From NCBI GenBank assembly GCA_963844865.1, contig CAWJPY010000020.1, positions 1 to 64,000 on the forward strand: 64,000 bases of DNA, in the 5' to 3' direction. This document shows positions 35,685 to 45,049 of the stretch, piece after piece. Position 1 is the first letter of the stretch, and the number at the start of each line of letters is the position of its first letter. This stretch comes from CAWJPY01 sp963844865. Lineage in GTDB: Bacteria > Acidobacteriota > Thermoanaerobaculia > Thermoanaerobaculales > Sulfomarinibacteraceae. The translations under genes and the position numbers were made by a program. Under the pieces are notes generated by a model, which was not told the origin of the DNA, made no database searches, and saw only the letters and a list, made by a program, of their open reading frames with translations.

Positions 35685-35903
35685 GAACGGCGGCGGCGAC
35701 AGGGGTCAGGGACCGCGGCGGTGGGCAGCGGCAGCGCCCGCGATCAGCGGACGGCGATCGGCGTCGGTGCACAGCGCCCGCGTCCACGGACACCGATCAG
35801 CGAAGCCTCGCTTCGTGAGCACCAGAGAGGGTGCCGGACACGCCGTCTTGACTCGATAGCACGCAGACCGCTGAGTCCGGAAGCGTGCCTGGCACCCGCT
35901 CTG
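35685..35903. repeat. F5 block followed by F2 copy (35822-35903)
   Basis: 35685-35805 is made of F5 words (gcggcgaca, gcggtggca, gcgatca, gcggacggc). F2 subfamily B follows: CCAGAGAGGGTGCCGGACACGC ... GCGTGCCTGGCACCCGCTCTG, with the centre cgtcttgactcgatagcac. Confidence 0.8.
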
Positions 35904-35958
35904 TTGGCCAGCGTGAGCGGACAGCTGCCGCCGATCACCGCCGTCGAACGTCGCCGTT

Positions 35959-36327
35959 TCAGCCGGACAGGCGGTGCTCGGCGAGGACGAGATCGGCGAC
36001 CGGCCGGCCGCCGATGAGGTGCTCCTGGATGATGCGCTCCAGGGCCTCCGGGGTGCAGCGCCGGTACCACACTCCCTCCGGATAGACCACGGCGATGGGG
36101 CCGTCCTCGCAGATGCGCAGGCAGTTGGCCTTGGTGCGGAGGACGCCGCCGGACTCGGACAGGCCGAGCTCCCGCAGCCGCCGCTTCAGGTACTCCCAGG
36201 AGATGAGCGACGTGGCGCGGTCGCAGCACTTGGGCTCGGTCTGGTCGCAGCACAGGAAGATGTGGCGGTGGGCCACCGGCACCCCGATGGTCTCGGCGGC
36301 GTGGCGGGCGCGGTCCGGGTCCGTCAT
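35959..36327 (-). CDS. Thioredoxin-like 2Fe-2S ferredoxin
   Basis: 122 residues with the four-cysteine arrangement of the thioredoxin-fold 2Fe-2S ferredoxins: IFLCCDQTEPKCCDR then NCLRICEDGPIAVVYPEGVWY. These carry electrons in the cytoplasm; partner unknown. ATG 36327 overlaps the stop of the YbhB-like gene (ATGA), so the two are translationally coupled. The open frame continues upstream inside that gene and is a shadow. Confidence 0.88.
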   Translation of the reverse strand: MTDPDRARHAAETIGVPVAHRHIFLCCDQTEPKCCDRATSLISWEYLKRRLRELGLSESGGVLRTKANCLRICEDGPIAVVYPEGVWYRRCTPEALERIIQEHLIGGRPVADLVLAEHRLSG

Positions 36328-36851
36328 CGGTGGTAGGTGCCCATCAGGCTGTCCTCGGCGAGCACATGGCCCTTCATGGCACGTTCCAGGCCCACCGCGT
36401 CGGTGCTCGCGGGCAGGTCCAGGGTGGTGTCCAGAGCGTAGGCCTTGAAGAAGTAGCGGTGGGTGCCCGACGGCGGCGAGGGGCCGCCGTAGGCGGTCCG
36501 TCCCCAGCTGTTCCGGCCCTGGATGGCGCCCGGCGGCAGGGAGCCCTCCGGGATGGTCCCCACGTCGGCGGGGAGGTTCCAGACGACCCAGTGCACCCAC
36601 GTTCCCGCCGGGGCGTCCGGGTCGTCCATGATCAGAGCGATGCTGGCAGTGCCCCGGGGCGGATCGGTGAGGCGCAGCTCGGGGCTGATGTCGGCGCCGT
36701 CGGCGGTGAATCGCGCCGGGATCGGCTGCCCCTCGGTGAAGGCGGGCGAGGTGATGCGGAAGCTCGTGTCCATGGCACCCTCCTGGGCGTGGGCGGGGAC
36801 CGCGATCGTGGCGACGAGCAGCGCGAGCAGCACAGGTGTTGTCCGTCCCAT
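36324..36851 (-). CDS. Secreted YbhB/YbcL-family (Raf-kinase-inhibitor-like, PEBP) protein
   Basis: 175 residues. A signal peptide (MGRTTPVLLALLVATIAVPA, cleaved near AHA-Q) and the PEBP core: SPAFTEGQPIPARFTADGAD, ALIMDDPDAPAGTWVHWVVWNLP and GTHRYFFKAYALD. The conserved ligand-pocket residues (DDPDAP, HWVVWN) are present. Ligand unknown in bacteria. ATG 36851 has GGAGG upstream and a TATACA box at about 36868-36873. First gene of a two-gene operon with the ferredoxin. Confidence 0.92.
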   Translation of the reverse strand: MGRTTPVLLALLVATIAVPAHAQEGAMDTSFRITSPAFTEGQPIPARFTADGADISPELRLTDPPRGTASIALIMDDPDAPAGTWVHWVVWNLPADVGTIPEGSLPPGAIQGRNSWGRTAYGGPSPPSGTHRYFFKAYALDTTLDLPASTDAVGLERAMKGHVLAEDSLMGTYHR

Positions 36852-37364
36852 GGGGTCCTCCGCGGTGTATAGCGCGCGGCGCCGTACCGCACATTCCGCA
36901 TGGGTGTCGGGTGCGCGAATGAGCTTCACGGCGACAAAGGCGGGCACGGCGATCAGCGACAGAGACCGCGCTCAGCGGCCGCGGCAGTGATCAGGCACGG
37001 CGGCAGCGAACCTCGACAGCGTCAGCGGGCAGTCATCAGCGTCCGCGATCGGCGAACGGCGGACGGTGGCCAGTGCCCCAGGCACCTCTCCGAACGTGGC
37101 GATCGCGTCGAGCTTCTCACCTCCGGGTCGTTCATGGGTGCACCGACAAGCCGGTGGCCGGCGTTCAGGGGCGAGAGGCTTCGGGAGAACCAGAGAAGGT
37201 GCCTGGCACGCCGTCTTGATTCGATAGGACGCGGATCGCTTCATTCGAAAGCGTGCCTGGCACCCGCTCTGGCCCACCCGAATCGAGCGAGGGCGCTTCG
37301 AGACCGCTCTGGCCTACCAGGAGTGACGCCTCTCGCGACGCGCCGATCCCCGACGCGGTGCTTC
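36852..37364. repeat. 525-bp gap: F5 block, palindrome fragment, F2 copy, composite linker
   Basis: 36935-37065 is an F5 block. 37117-37162 (tcacctccgggtcgttcatg ... ccggtggccggc) repeats the left arm of the large palindrome at 48944-49089. 37190-37272 is F2 subfamily B. 37320-37358 resembles the composite linker (tctcgcgacgcgccgat), but the F3 hairpin is missing and the lnt promoter follows at once. No gene is supported. Confidence 0.75.
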
Positions 37365-37370
37365 TATACT
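37365..37370 (+). promoter_or_regulatory. -10 element (TATACT), leaderless start of lnt
   Basis: TATACT then cgctgc then ATG. Predicted transcription start coincides with the start codon; there is no SD. It lies directly after a truncated composite repeat. Confidence 0.55.
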
Positions 37371-37376
37371 CGCTGC

Positions 37377-38879
37377 ATGACGCGGTTCGTGCCCTGGCTC
37401 CTCGCGGCCGCCTCCGGCCTGGCTCTGGCCCTGGCCCTGCCCGGCGCCGACCTGGTGCTCCTGCTGCTGGTCTTCCCCGGCCTGCTCCTGGAGGCGGTGG
37501 AACGGGGCGGCGGGCGCTGGCGCCACTTCTTCCTTGGCTGGCTCGCGGGACTCGTGCACTGGCTGGTGGCCGTGAACTGGGTCGTGCCGGTCATGCACCA
37601 CTACGGCGGCCTGCCCATGATCGCCGCGGTGGCGAGCCTCTTCGCCATGGCCCTGATCCTGGGGACCTGCTGGGCGATCGCCGTGGGCCTGAGCGGTCTG
37701 GTGTCCGCGCCGCTGCGGGTCTGGCTGTTCCCCGTCGCCTACATGGTGCTGGACGCCGGCCGCCAGTTCTGGCCGCTCCTCTTCCCCTGGAACCCGCCCG
37801 CAGCGGCGCTGGCCCAACGCCCGACCCTGCTCACGTCCCTGCCGGTGTGGGGCGCCACCGGGCTGGGCTGGGCCATCCTCGCCTGCGGCGCCGGCCTGTG
37901 GGGCCTGCTGCGGCGGCGGACCCGTGTGCAGGGTGGCGTGTCGGTGGCGGCGGCGGCGCTGCTGACGGTGGCGGCCGGGGTCGCGGCGCCCGCGGTTCGT
38001 GGTGATGCGGAGGGCCTGGTGGTGGCGGCCGTCCAGCCCGGCACCAGCCTGGAGCAGAAGTGGGACCCGTCGGAGTGGCGGAGCATCGAGGACCGGCTGT
38101 GGCTGCTCACAGAGCGCGCCGCGCGACAGGGCGCGCAGGTGGTGATCTGGCCCGAGAGCGCCCTGCCGTACCGTGTGGAGGGGGACGCCGCCTACCGTGA
38201 TCTCCTGGTGGCTCAGGCACGTCGGATGGGGATCCGCATCGTGCTCAACGCGGTGGGCGGGTCCGAGAACGAGGGCTACACCAACTCGGCGTACGTGGTG
38301 ACGCCGGAAGGCATCGCCGGCCCGCGCTACGACAAGGTGCACCTGGTGCCCTTTGGGGAGTACGTGCCGTGGTGGGCCCGCCTCGCCTTCGCCGCGCCCC
38401 TGGTGCGGGAGGTGGGCCACTTCGTGCCGGGGGTGCACCCGCAGCTCCTCCCGGTGGGGGTGCCCCTGGGCATGGCCATCTGCTACGAGGTGACCTTCGC
38501 CGACCTCATCGCCGAGGAGGTGCGGAGCGGCGCCCAGCTCCTCGCCACCATCACGAACGACGGGTGGTACGGCTACTCCTGGGCGCCGCGGCAGCACTTC
38601 GCCCAGGTCGTGCTGCGGGCCGCGGAGAGCCGCCGCTGGCTCGTGCGGTCGGCGTTGACGGGGATCTCGGGCTTCGTCGACCCCGAGGGACGCGTCCGCC
38701 AACGTCTCGAGGTGGGCGAGTCGGGGGTCCTCGTGGAGAGCATGCAGCCCCTGGAGCTCGTCACCCTGCGTTCCGCTCACGGGGACTGGTGGTGGGCCCT
38801 CTGTGGGGCGGCCACGCTGGCCATGCTGGCGGTGGCCGGGGCGCGGGCGAGACGGACGAGGCGGACTCTGCTAGGATGA
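37377..38879 (+). CDS. lnt: Apolipoprotein N-acyltransferase
   Basis: 500 residues, normal length. Six to seven N-terminal helices (about 1-190) are followed by a nitrilase-like periplasmic domain with the catalytic triad Glu (WPESALPY), Lys (YDKVHLVPFGEYVP) and Cys (AICYEVTFADL), then TITNDGWYGYSWAPRQHF and a last C-terminal helix. It adds the third acyl chain to lipoproteins in the inner membrane and implies a Gram-negative cell. The start ATG 37377 has no SD but a TATACT box six bases away. The following prfB start is 48 bp downstream. Confidence 0.96.
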   Translation: MTRFVPWLLAAASGLALALALPGADLVLLLLVFPGLLLEAVERGGGRWRHFFLGWLAGLVHWLVAVNWVVPVMHHYGGLPMIAAVASLFAMALILGTCWAIAVGLSGLVSAPLRVWLFPVAYMVLDAGRQFWPLLFPWNPPAAALAQRPTLLTSLPVWGATGLGWAILACGAGLWGLLRRRTRVQGGVSVAAAALLTVAAGVAAPAVRGDAEGLVVAAVQPGTSLEQKWDPSEWRSIEDRLWLLTERAARQGAQVVIWPESALPYRVEGDAAYRDLLVAQARRMGIRIVLNAVGGSENEGYTNSAYVVTPEGIAGPRYDKVHLVPFGEYVPWWARLAFAAPLVREVGHFVPGVHPQLLPVGVPLGMAICYEVTFADLIAEEVRSGAQLLATITNDGWYGYSWAPRQHFAQVVLRAAESRRWLVRSALTGISGFVDPEGRVRQRLEVGESGVLVESMQPLELVTLRSAHGDWWWALCGAATLAMLAVAGARARRTRRTLLG

Positions 38880-38927
38880 CGGCCCGCTGCGGCGGTCCCG
38901 GACACGTCCGGGGTAGGGGAGTACGCC

Positions 38928-40030
38928 ATGCGAGACGAGCTGATCCAACAGGCGGAGTCGGAGATCGAGCGGATCCAACGCCTGCGGGGGTACCTTTGAC
39001 GAGGAGGCTCTGAGCGCGGAGCTGGCCGAGGTCGATGAGGAGGCCCAGTCCGCCGACATCTGGAGCGACCAGGAGCGCGCCCGGGACGTCATGCGCCGGC
39101 GCAGCCACCTCCAGGAGTCCCTCGCCACCGCCGCCCACCTGCGCGATGCCGAGGAGGAGCTCCAGGTGCTCCTGGAGATGGCGCGTGAGGGCGAGGCGGG
39201 CATCGGCGATGAGCTGGCCGCGACCCTGCGCCGGGTGACGCCGGAGCTGGATCGCCTCGAGCTCACCACCACCATGACCGGCGAGCACGACGCCGCCAAC
39301 GCCTACCTGGAGATCCACCCCGGCGCCGGCGGCACCGAGTCCCAGGACTGGGCGCAGATGCTGGAGCGGCTGTACCTGCGCTGGTGTGAGCGCCGGGGCT
39401 TCGACGCCGAGCTCATCGACGAGCAAGCCGGGGAGGAGGCGGGGATCAAGAGCTCCACCATCCTCGTCAAGGGCCCCTACGCGTACGGTTACCTCAAGTC
39501 GGAGAACGGCATCCACCGCCTGGTGCGGATCTCGCCCTTCGACGCCCAGTCCCGCCGCCACACGTCGTTCGCGTCGGCCCACGTCTACCCGGAGGTGGAC
39601 GAGGCGGTGGAGCTCGACATGGAGGACAAGGACATCCGGGTGGACCGCTACTGCTCGTCCGGGGCCGGGCGGTCAGGGCGTGAACACCACCTACTCGGCG
39701 GTGCGGCTGGTGCACATCCCCACCGGGATCATCGTCACCTGCCAGAACGAGCGCTCCCAGATCAAGAACCTGGCCGCCGCCATGAAGGTCCTCAAGTCGC
39801 GCCTGTATGAGCTGGAGATGCAGAAGCGGGAGGAGGAGATGGAGAAGATCAAGGGCCCCAAGAAGGACATCTCCTGGGGCAACCAGATCCGCTCCTACGT
39901 CCTGCAGCCCTACCGGATGGTGAAGGACCTGCGCACCGGCTACGAGGTGGGCGACGCCGACCGCGTGCTCGACGGAGACATCGACGGCTTCATCGAGGCC
40001 TACCTGAAGTGGCAGGCGGAGCAGGCGTGA
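38928..40030 (+). CDS. prfB: Peptide chain release factor 2, programmed +1 frameshift plus one extra indel
   Basis: About 367 residues after joining three frames. Codons 1-23 end MRDELIQ...LRGYL followed by TGA at 38997; the +1 shift at CTTTGAC resumes with DEEALSAELAEV. The specificity motif region (SPFDAQSRRHTSFAS; SPF for RF2) and GGQ (GAGGQGVNTTYSAVRL) are present, but an extra G near 39667-39669 breaks the frame in the middle of GGQ; since RF2 is essential this is almost certainly a sequence error. It recognises UGA and UAA stops in the ribosome. SD aggggag precedes ATG 38928. Confidence 0.95.
38985..39000 (+). promoter_or_regulatory. Programmed +1 frameshift site of prfB
   Basis: GGGGG-TAC-CTT-TGA-C: an internal SD-like G-run, the slippery CTT and the in-frame UGA stop followed by C, the same spacing as the Escherichia coli RF2 site. 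Low RF2 slows UGA termination and lets the ribosome slip to GAC, giving feedback control of RF2 level. Confidence 0.92.
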
Positions 40031-40382
40031 GGCTCGATCGGCGTCCCCGGGTCCGTTCGTCGGTCCGCGAATCGGCGCGGTGACGAAGCCCTTCGCGGAC
40101 GCCGGACCGGGCGCCAGGCACGCCGCGTTGCTGGTACGAACAGCGTAGCGAGCACCAGAGAGGGTGCCAGGCACCGTCGCGAGCGAACCGAGAATTTCCG
40201 GCGCGCCATCTTCAACGGTGCCTGGCACCCTCTCTGGCCTTCCCCATGCGCGGGGTCGTGGCGCACCCGAGACAAGGCACCGCCCACGTTTCCCACTGGG
40301 CAGGGAGCCTCACTCGAGCTGACCCGGACGAGGGAGGGCGTCCCTTCGAGCCAGCTGGAGAGCCGGTGGCGACGAGCGGCCG
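40031..40382. repeat. 352-bp gap with F2 fragment and full F2 copy (40155-40237)
   Basis: A partial F2 arm (cgccaggcacgccgcg) is at about 40109-40125 and a full subfamily-A element at 40155-40237 (CCAGAGAGGGTGCCAGGCACC ... GGTGCCTGGCACCCTCTCTGG). The rest has no recognisable gene. It separates convergent prfB and RRM genes. Confidence 0.8.
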
Positions 40383-40661
40383 CTACCAGCGCTGGCGGCG
40401 AGGACCGCCGCCCGCGTCGCGGCGGGGACGGGCCTCGTTCACCTTGAGCGCGCGACCGTCCAGGTCCTGCCCGTTGAGGGCCTCGATGGCGGCGTTGGCC
40501 TCCTCGTCGTTCGGCATGGTCACGAAGCCGAAGCCCCGGGGGCGACCGGTGTCGCGGTCGGTGATGATGGCGACCTCTTCGACCTCGCCGAACTCGCCGA
40601 ACTTCTCGCGCAGCCCGTCTTCGGTCGTCGAGTACGCCATGTTGCCCACGTAGATCTTCAT
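40383..40661 (-). CDS. RRM-domain RNA-binding protein
   Basis: 92 residues: one RNA-recognition motif with RNP2 (KIYVGNMAYS) and RNP1 (RPRGFGFVTM), then a short Arg/Gly-rich tail (RPRRDAGGGPRRQRW). Such proteins in cyanobacteria and other phyla are cold-induced RNA chaperones. ATG 40661 follows a strong SD (ggagggaagag). It is divergent from the histidine kinase; TATGAT on the minus strand near 40755-40760 may be its -10. Confidence 0.93.
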   Translation of the reverse strand: MKIYVGNMAYSTTEDGLREKFGEFGEVEEVAIITDRDTGRPRGFGFVTMPNDEEANAAIEALNGQDLDGRALKVNEARPRRDAGGGPRRQRW

Positions 40662-40828
40662 CTCTTCCCTCCAAGCTGTGTCGACCACGGCGACTTGGAG
40701 GCGCGCGCGGACGCCACGGGTCGGGTCCGGCCCGCATTCCGAGTCAGACCCAGAACGAATCATACGCTATTCGGCGCCAAAGATGACCCCCTGGGCGTCG
40801 TTTTCTCTGTTTCGGGGCAGACCGTCGC

Positions 40829-40834
40829 TATACT
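40829..40834 (+). promoter_or_regulatory. -10 element (TATACT), leaderless start of the kinase gene
   Basis: TATACT then cccttc then ATG 40841; same geometry as lnt. No SD precedes the start codon. Confidence 0.55.
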
Positions 40835-40840
40835 CCCTTC

Positions 40841-42190
40841 ATGCGTCGCGGTGGACCCCTCACCCCGCGCCACCTCCTGGCCGCCGTGCTGGTGGTGGTC
40901 CTGGTCAACGCCCAGCTCAGCTGGTGGATCATCTTCGTGCTCGAGCAGAACCGGAGCCGCCTGCGGCTGGAGCGGCAGGAGATGATCTCCCAGGGCCGCG
41001 TGGCGGTCGAGCGGGTGCGCCGGGGCCTGGCGGCCGCGCGAGAGGAGCTGGCCACGGCCGTCGCCCGGGGTGAGACGCCGGCGACGGCGCAGCCCCCGGG
41101 CTCGTTCTCGGGCTGGCAGGTGGTGGGGCCGGGGGCCTGCGAGCCGGGCTGGAGGTTCGAGAGCCTGCGCCTCGCTGTGGACGTGGAGACCGCCGGTGGG
41201 TGCGTCTCGGCGACCGCGGCCGAGGGCTGGCAGGCGGAGCTGCTGGCGCCGGGATCGGGCCTGGAGGTGGTGCCGGCCGTGGACCTCGATGTCTCCGGTC
41301 CGCCCGCCGAGGTGCTGCCGGCTCCCCTGGCCTTCCTCGCGGTGCGTCCCCTGCCCGGACGCTGGCACGAGCTCCTCGACGAGTACCGCGGCCGCATCGT
41401 CATGATGGTGTCGGAAGGATCGTTCTTCGCCATCATGTTGTTCGTGCTGTTGTGGCTCCTGGTACGGACCCTGCAGCGCGAGGCGGAGCTGGAGCGGCGT
41501 CACCGCAACTTCCTGTCCGCGATCACCCACGAGCTGAAGTCCCCGCTCGCCTCCATGCGGTTGTCCCTGGAGACGGTGCTGTCGGGGCGCGCATCGGGCG
41601 ATCGCCGGGAGCATTTCCTCGGCAACGCCCTCAACGACACCGAACGCCTCCAGGACCTGGTGCAGAAGGTGCTCGAGGTGACGCGGTACGATCGGGGGGG
41701 CGGTCGGCTCGAGCTGAGCCGCGTCCCGCTGAGCGACGTGGTGGAGGAGGCGACGGCGGCGTTCGCGCCGCGCGCCCGGCTCAAAGGGGGCGAGGTGGAC
41801 GTGGACGTGGAACCGGATGTCTGGGGTCGCGGCGACCAGGAGGCCCTGAGGATCGTGGTGTCCAACCTGCTCGAGAACGCGGTGAAGTACGGCGGCCGCC
41901 CGCCCCGGGTGCGGGTGACGTTGGCCGTGGCGGATGGGAGCGCGGTCCTGGACGTGCGTGACAACGGCGCCGGGATCCCGGCGGACGACGTGCCCCTCGT
42001 CTTCGAACGGTTCTTTCGCGGCGGCGACGAGATGACCCGCACCACGGAGGGGACGGGGCTGGGGCTCTACCTGGTGCGGCAGATCGTGACCGCGCACCAC
42101 GGTGTGGTCAGAGTGGCCGAGACGGGGCCCGGTGGCACCACCTTCAGGGTGACGCTGCCGGACGCTGCGTGGGAGGAACCGCAGGCATGA
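40841..42190 (+). CDS. Sensor histidine kinase
   Basis: 449 residues. TM1 (about 9-32), a periplasmic sensor of ~155 residues with two cysteines (PGACEPGWRF, AGGCVSATA), TM2 (about 188-210), then a HisKA domain with the phosphoacceptor in FLSAITHELKSPLASMRLS and a HATPase domain (N box NLLENAVKYGG, G1 DVRDNGAGIP, G2 GTGLGLYLVR). No HAMP domain is obvious. It autophosphorylates and transfers to the downstream regulator, whose start overlaps its stop. The signal is unknown. Confidence 0.95.
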   Translation: MRRGGPLTPRHLLAAVLVVVLVNAQLSWWIIFVLEQNRSRLRLERQEMISQGRVAVERVRRGLAAAREELATAVARGETPATAQPPGSFSGWQVVGPGACEPGWRFESLRLAVDVETAGGCVSATAAEGWQAELLAPGSGLEVVPAVDLDVSGPPAEVLPAPLAFLAVRPLPGRWHELLDEYRGRIVMMVSEGSFFAIMLFVLLWLLVRTLQREAELERRHRNFLSAITHELKSPLASMRLSLETVLSGRASGDRREHFLGNALNDTERLQDLVQKVLEVTRYDRGGGRLELSRVPLSDVVEEATAAFAPRARLKGGEVDVDVEPDVWGRGDQEALRIVVSNLLENAVKYGGRPPRVRVTLAVADGSAVLDVRDNGAGIPADDVPLVFERFFRGGDEMTRTTEGTGLGLYLVRQIVTAHHGVVRVAETGPGGTTFRVTLPDAAWEEPQA

Positions 42191-42888
42191 AGAAGCACAT
42201 CCTCATCGTCGAGGACGAGGAGCGCCTGGCGGAGGCGCTCTCCCACAACCTGCAGTTCGAGGGATTCGCCACCACCATCGCCAACGACGGTGAGGACGGG
42301 CTGCGCCTGGCCCAGACGATGCGCTTCGACCTGGTCATCCTCGACATCATGATGCCCAAGCTGGACGGTCTCGAGGTCTGCCGACGCCTGCGGGCGGCCG
42401 GCAACCGGGTGCCGGTCATGTTCCTGACCGCGAAGTCGTCCGACGCGGATCGTCTGCTGGGGCTCAAGGTCGGCGCGGACGACTACCTGGCCAAGCCCTT
42501 CCTGCTGGAGGAGCTGATCCTGAGGGTGCAGGGCATCCTCCGCCGCCAGGACTGGTATCGGACCCCACCCGAGGAGCAGGAGGTGTTCCGCTTCGGGGAC
42601 AACGAGGTCAACTTCCTGACCTATGAGGCGCACGCCAAGGGGCGCACCATCCACCTCACCGAGAAGGAGTGCATGTTGCTCAAGCTCCTGGTGGAGCGCA
42701 AGAACCAGGTGGTCTCCAGGGAGGAGATCCTGGAGCGGGTGTGGGGCTACCGGTTCACCACCTCGTCGCGCACCATCGACAACTTCATCGTCCGCCTGCG
42801 TCGCTACTTCGAGCCCAACCCGAAGGAGCCCCGGTTCATCGAGTCGGTGCGTGGTGTGGGCTACCGGCTGCGGGTGCCCTCCGACTGA
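42187..42888 (+). CDS. OmpR-family response regulator
   Basis: 233 residues: receiver (acidic pair EDEE, phospho-Asp in LVILDIMMPKLDG, Lys in YLAKPFLLEE) and a C-terminal winged helix (LTEKECMLLKLLVERKNQVVSREEILERVWG ... TIDNFIVRLRRYFE ... VRGVGYRLRVP). ATG 42187 overlaps the kinase stop (ATGA), the usual two-component arrangement. Target genes are not known; the next genes encode membrane and TPR proteins on the same strand. Confidence 0.96.
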   Translation: MKKHILIVEDEERLAEALSHNLQFEGFATTIANDGEDGLRLAQTMRFDLVILDIMMPKLDGLEVCRRLRAAGNRVPVMFLTAKSSDADRLLGLKVGADDYLAKPFLLEELILRVQGILRRQDWYRTPPEEQEVFRFGDNEVNFLTYEAHAKGRTIHLTEKECMLLKLLVERKNQVVSREEILERVWGYRFTTSSRTIDNFIVRLRRYFEPNPKEPRFIESVRGVGYRLRVPSD

Positions 42889-43068
42889 TGCCGGCCTGGC
42901 ATCTGCTCCCAGCCCGCTTCCCGAGTGCCGGGCTCGGCATGACGGCCGGGCCGGACCGAGCGGCGATGTCCGAGCGACGTGTCCCGTGCCGTCTGTCGCC
43001 GTGGGCTCGGAGCCTGCGGACGGCCGCTGCGGCGGGGAGACGGTGCGACACCGTCGGGAGACGACGCC

Positions 43069-43569
43069 ATGCCGGATGAGCAGGGATCGCCCTCCCAGGA
43101 CGAGCGGCACCTGGTGCGCCGCCACGTGCTGCGGTGCCGGGTGCTGTGGGCGGTGTTCTTCGCCACCGTGCCGGCGGCGGCGTTCATGAGCTTCCGCGTG
43201 CCCCGCCTCGAGCCCGGCGGAGCGACGCCGACCACCCTCACCCTGCTCGCCTTCGCCGCCTGTCTGTGGGTGACCTTCACCGCGGAGCGGGACGCGGCTC
43301 GTCGCCTGGAGCGGGCCCGTCGCGCCTTCGCCGTCCACTCCGAGGTGCGGCGGCTGCTGCGCGACCATCTCGTGGTGATCCTGGCGGTGCTGGTACGCCT
43401 CGAGGTGGTGGTCGTGCTCTCCCTGGTGGTGGCGGTGTGGGGCTGGGGCCACCGCGCGGCGCTCTGGATCGCCGTGCTCGCCGCGCTCATGATGATCCTG
43501 GCCTGGCCGACGCCGCGCAAGGTGGCCCTGGTGCTCCACCGGGCGCGGCAGCAGCGGGACCGCGGATGA
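43069..43569 (+). CDS. Membrane protein of unknown function, 166 residues
   Basis: Four predicted helices in two pairs: CRVLWAVFFATVPAAAFMSF and TTLTLLAFAACLWVTFTA, then after a basic loop rich in Arg (RDAARRLERARRAF), DHLVVILAVLVRLEVVVVLS and AALWIAVLAALMMILAW. SD cgggag precedes ATG 43069. It follows the response regulator by 180 bp on the same strand. No family recognised. Confidence 0.65.
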   Translation: MPDEQGSPSQDERHLVRRHVLRCRVLWAVFFATVPAAAFMSFRVPRLEPGGATPTTLTLLAFAACLWVTFTAERDAARRLERARRAFAVHSEVRRLLRDHLVVILAVLVRLEVVVVLSLVVAVWGWGHRAALWIAVLAALMMILAWPTPRKVALVLHRARQQRDRG

Positions 43570-43672
43570 AACTCGAGCGCGGCGCTCGCGTACACTCTCT
43601 CGTCGGAGACATCATGCGTGCGGTGGCGGTGCGGACGATGGGACCGCGGGCACGCGAGGGTGAGAGCTGATC

Positions 43673-45049
43673 ATGACCACAAAGCGAACGCTGTGGCTCG
43701 GGGCCGCCGGACTGGCGGCCGCCGTGCTGGCCGTGGGTCTGTTCGCCCTGCCCAAGACGCCGGAGTGGACCACCTCCTCGCCCGAGGCCCTGTCCGAGCT
43801 CCAGGCGGCCATGAGCGCCGGGATGAAGCTGTACCACGCCGATGCCCGGCGCCACCTGGAGCGGGCCCTGGAGCTGGACCCCAACTTCGTGGCCGCCAAG
43901 CTGCTGCTGGCCGACGAGCTGCGACCCCTCGACCGTGAGCGCTCGGACCTGCTCTACAGCGAGGTCGCCGAGGCCGACGTGAGAGACCTGCGGCCACGGG
44001 AACGGCTGCTGGTGGAGCGTGTCCGCGTCCTCCGGGAGCACAAGCCCAAGGAAGCCGAGAAGCTGGTCGACGACTACCTGGCCGAGCATCCCGATGATCC
44101 CGTTATCCTGAACCGCAAGGCGAACATGCTGTTCACGAGGGGCGACCTGGACGACGCCGAGAAGCTCTACCGGCGCCTGCTGGAGATCGACCCCAACCAG
44201 GTGATCGCCTACAACCAGCTCGGCTACATCACCATGATCGAGGGTCGCTTTTCGGAGGCGGAGGAGTACTTCACCTCGTACCGCTTCATCGCACCCGACC
44301 AGGCCAACCCCCACGACTCCCTGGGCGAGCTCTACATCATCCAGGGCCGCTACGACGAGGCGGAGACCTCGCTCGAGCGCGCCCTCCAGATCAAGCCGGA
44401 CTTCTGGGACTCCTACGCCCATCTCCTGCTGGCGAGGGGCATGAACGGGGACTTCGGCGGCGCAGACCAGGTGGTGGACCGCATGGCCTCCCAGCCGGAG
44501 GCGCCTGAACAGGTCGTGGGGCAGCTGAGATGTTCCGTGCGCACGTGGCAGCTCATGACCAACCGTCGGTGGGCCGACATCCTGGCCGCCGTCGACCAGA
44601 TGAGCTGTCTCACGTACCGCGATGGCATCACCATGACGGGGGTGGTGGCGCATCGAGCGGCCTGTGAGCTGGGTGAGTGGAAGCGGGCCAGAGACATCGA
44701 GGCCGAGATCATCAGCTCCGTGAACGACCTGAAGCAGGAGGGCGCCAAGACGGCCGCCGGACAGATCGAGTACGCACTCGGGCTCCTGGAGGGGACCCGC
44801 TTGGCGCTGGAGGGACGGCTCGCGGATGCGGCGGAGAAGCTCCACTCCGCTGACGAGGTCTTCAGCTTCAGGGAGTCCTCGCAGGGGATCCTCAAGCTCC
44901 GGACCCGCTTGATACTGGTGGAGGTCCTGCGGGCTCAGGGTCAGGACGAGGAGGCGGCCACGCTGCTGGAGAAGGTGCGCGCCGTGAACCCGAGCCTCGT
45001 CGCTGATTTCGAGCGCGCCGGCTCTGAGATCCTCGGCCTCAAGGGCTGA
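43673..45049 (+). CDS. TPR-repeat protein with N-terminal membrane anchor
   Basis: 458 residues. A hydrophobic segment (LGAAGLAAAVLAVGLFALP, residues 8-27) anchors or exports it; tetratricopeptide repeats follow, for example AEKLYRRLLEIDPNQVIAYN, QLGYITMIEGRFSEAEEYFT and LGELYIIQGRYDEAETSLER, with degenerate repeats to the end. It is probably a periplasmic scaffold. A TACACT box at about 43590-43595 lies 78 bp upstream. Its 3' end overlaps the convergent acyltransferase gene by 11 bp. Confidence 0.87.
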   Translation: MTTKRTLWLGAAGLAAAVLAVGLFALPKTPEWTTSSPEALSELQAAMSAGMKLYHADARRHLERALELDPNFVAAKLLLADELRPLDRERSDLLYSEVAEADVRDLRPRERLLVERVRVLREHKPKEAEKLVDDYLAEHPDDPVILNRKANMLFTRGDLDDAEKLYRRLLEIDPNQVIAYNQLGYITMIEGRFSEAEEYFTSYRFIAPDQANPHDSLGELYIIQGRYDEAETSLERALQIKPDFWDSYAHLLLARGMNGDFGGADQVVDRMASQPEAPEQVVGQLRCSVRTWQLMTNRRWADILAAVDQMSCLTYRDGITMTGVVAHRAACELGEWKRARDIEAEIISSVNDLKQEGAKTAAGQIEYALGLLEGTRLALEGRLADAAEKLHSADEVFSFRESSQGILKLRTRLILVEVLRAQGQDEEAATLLEKVRAVNPSLVADFERAGSEILGLKG

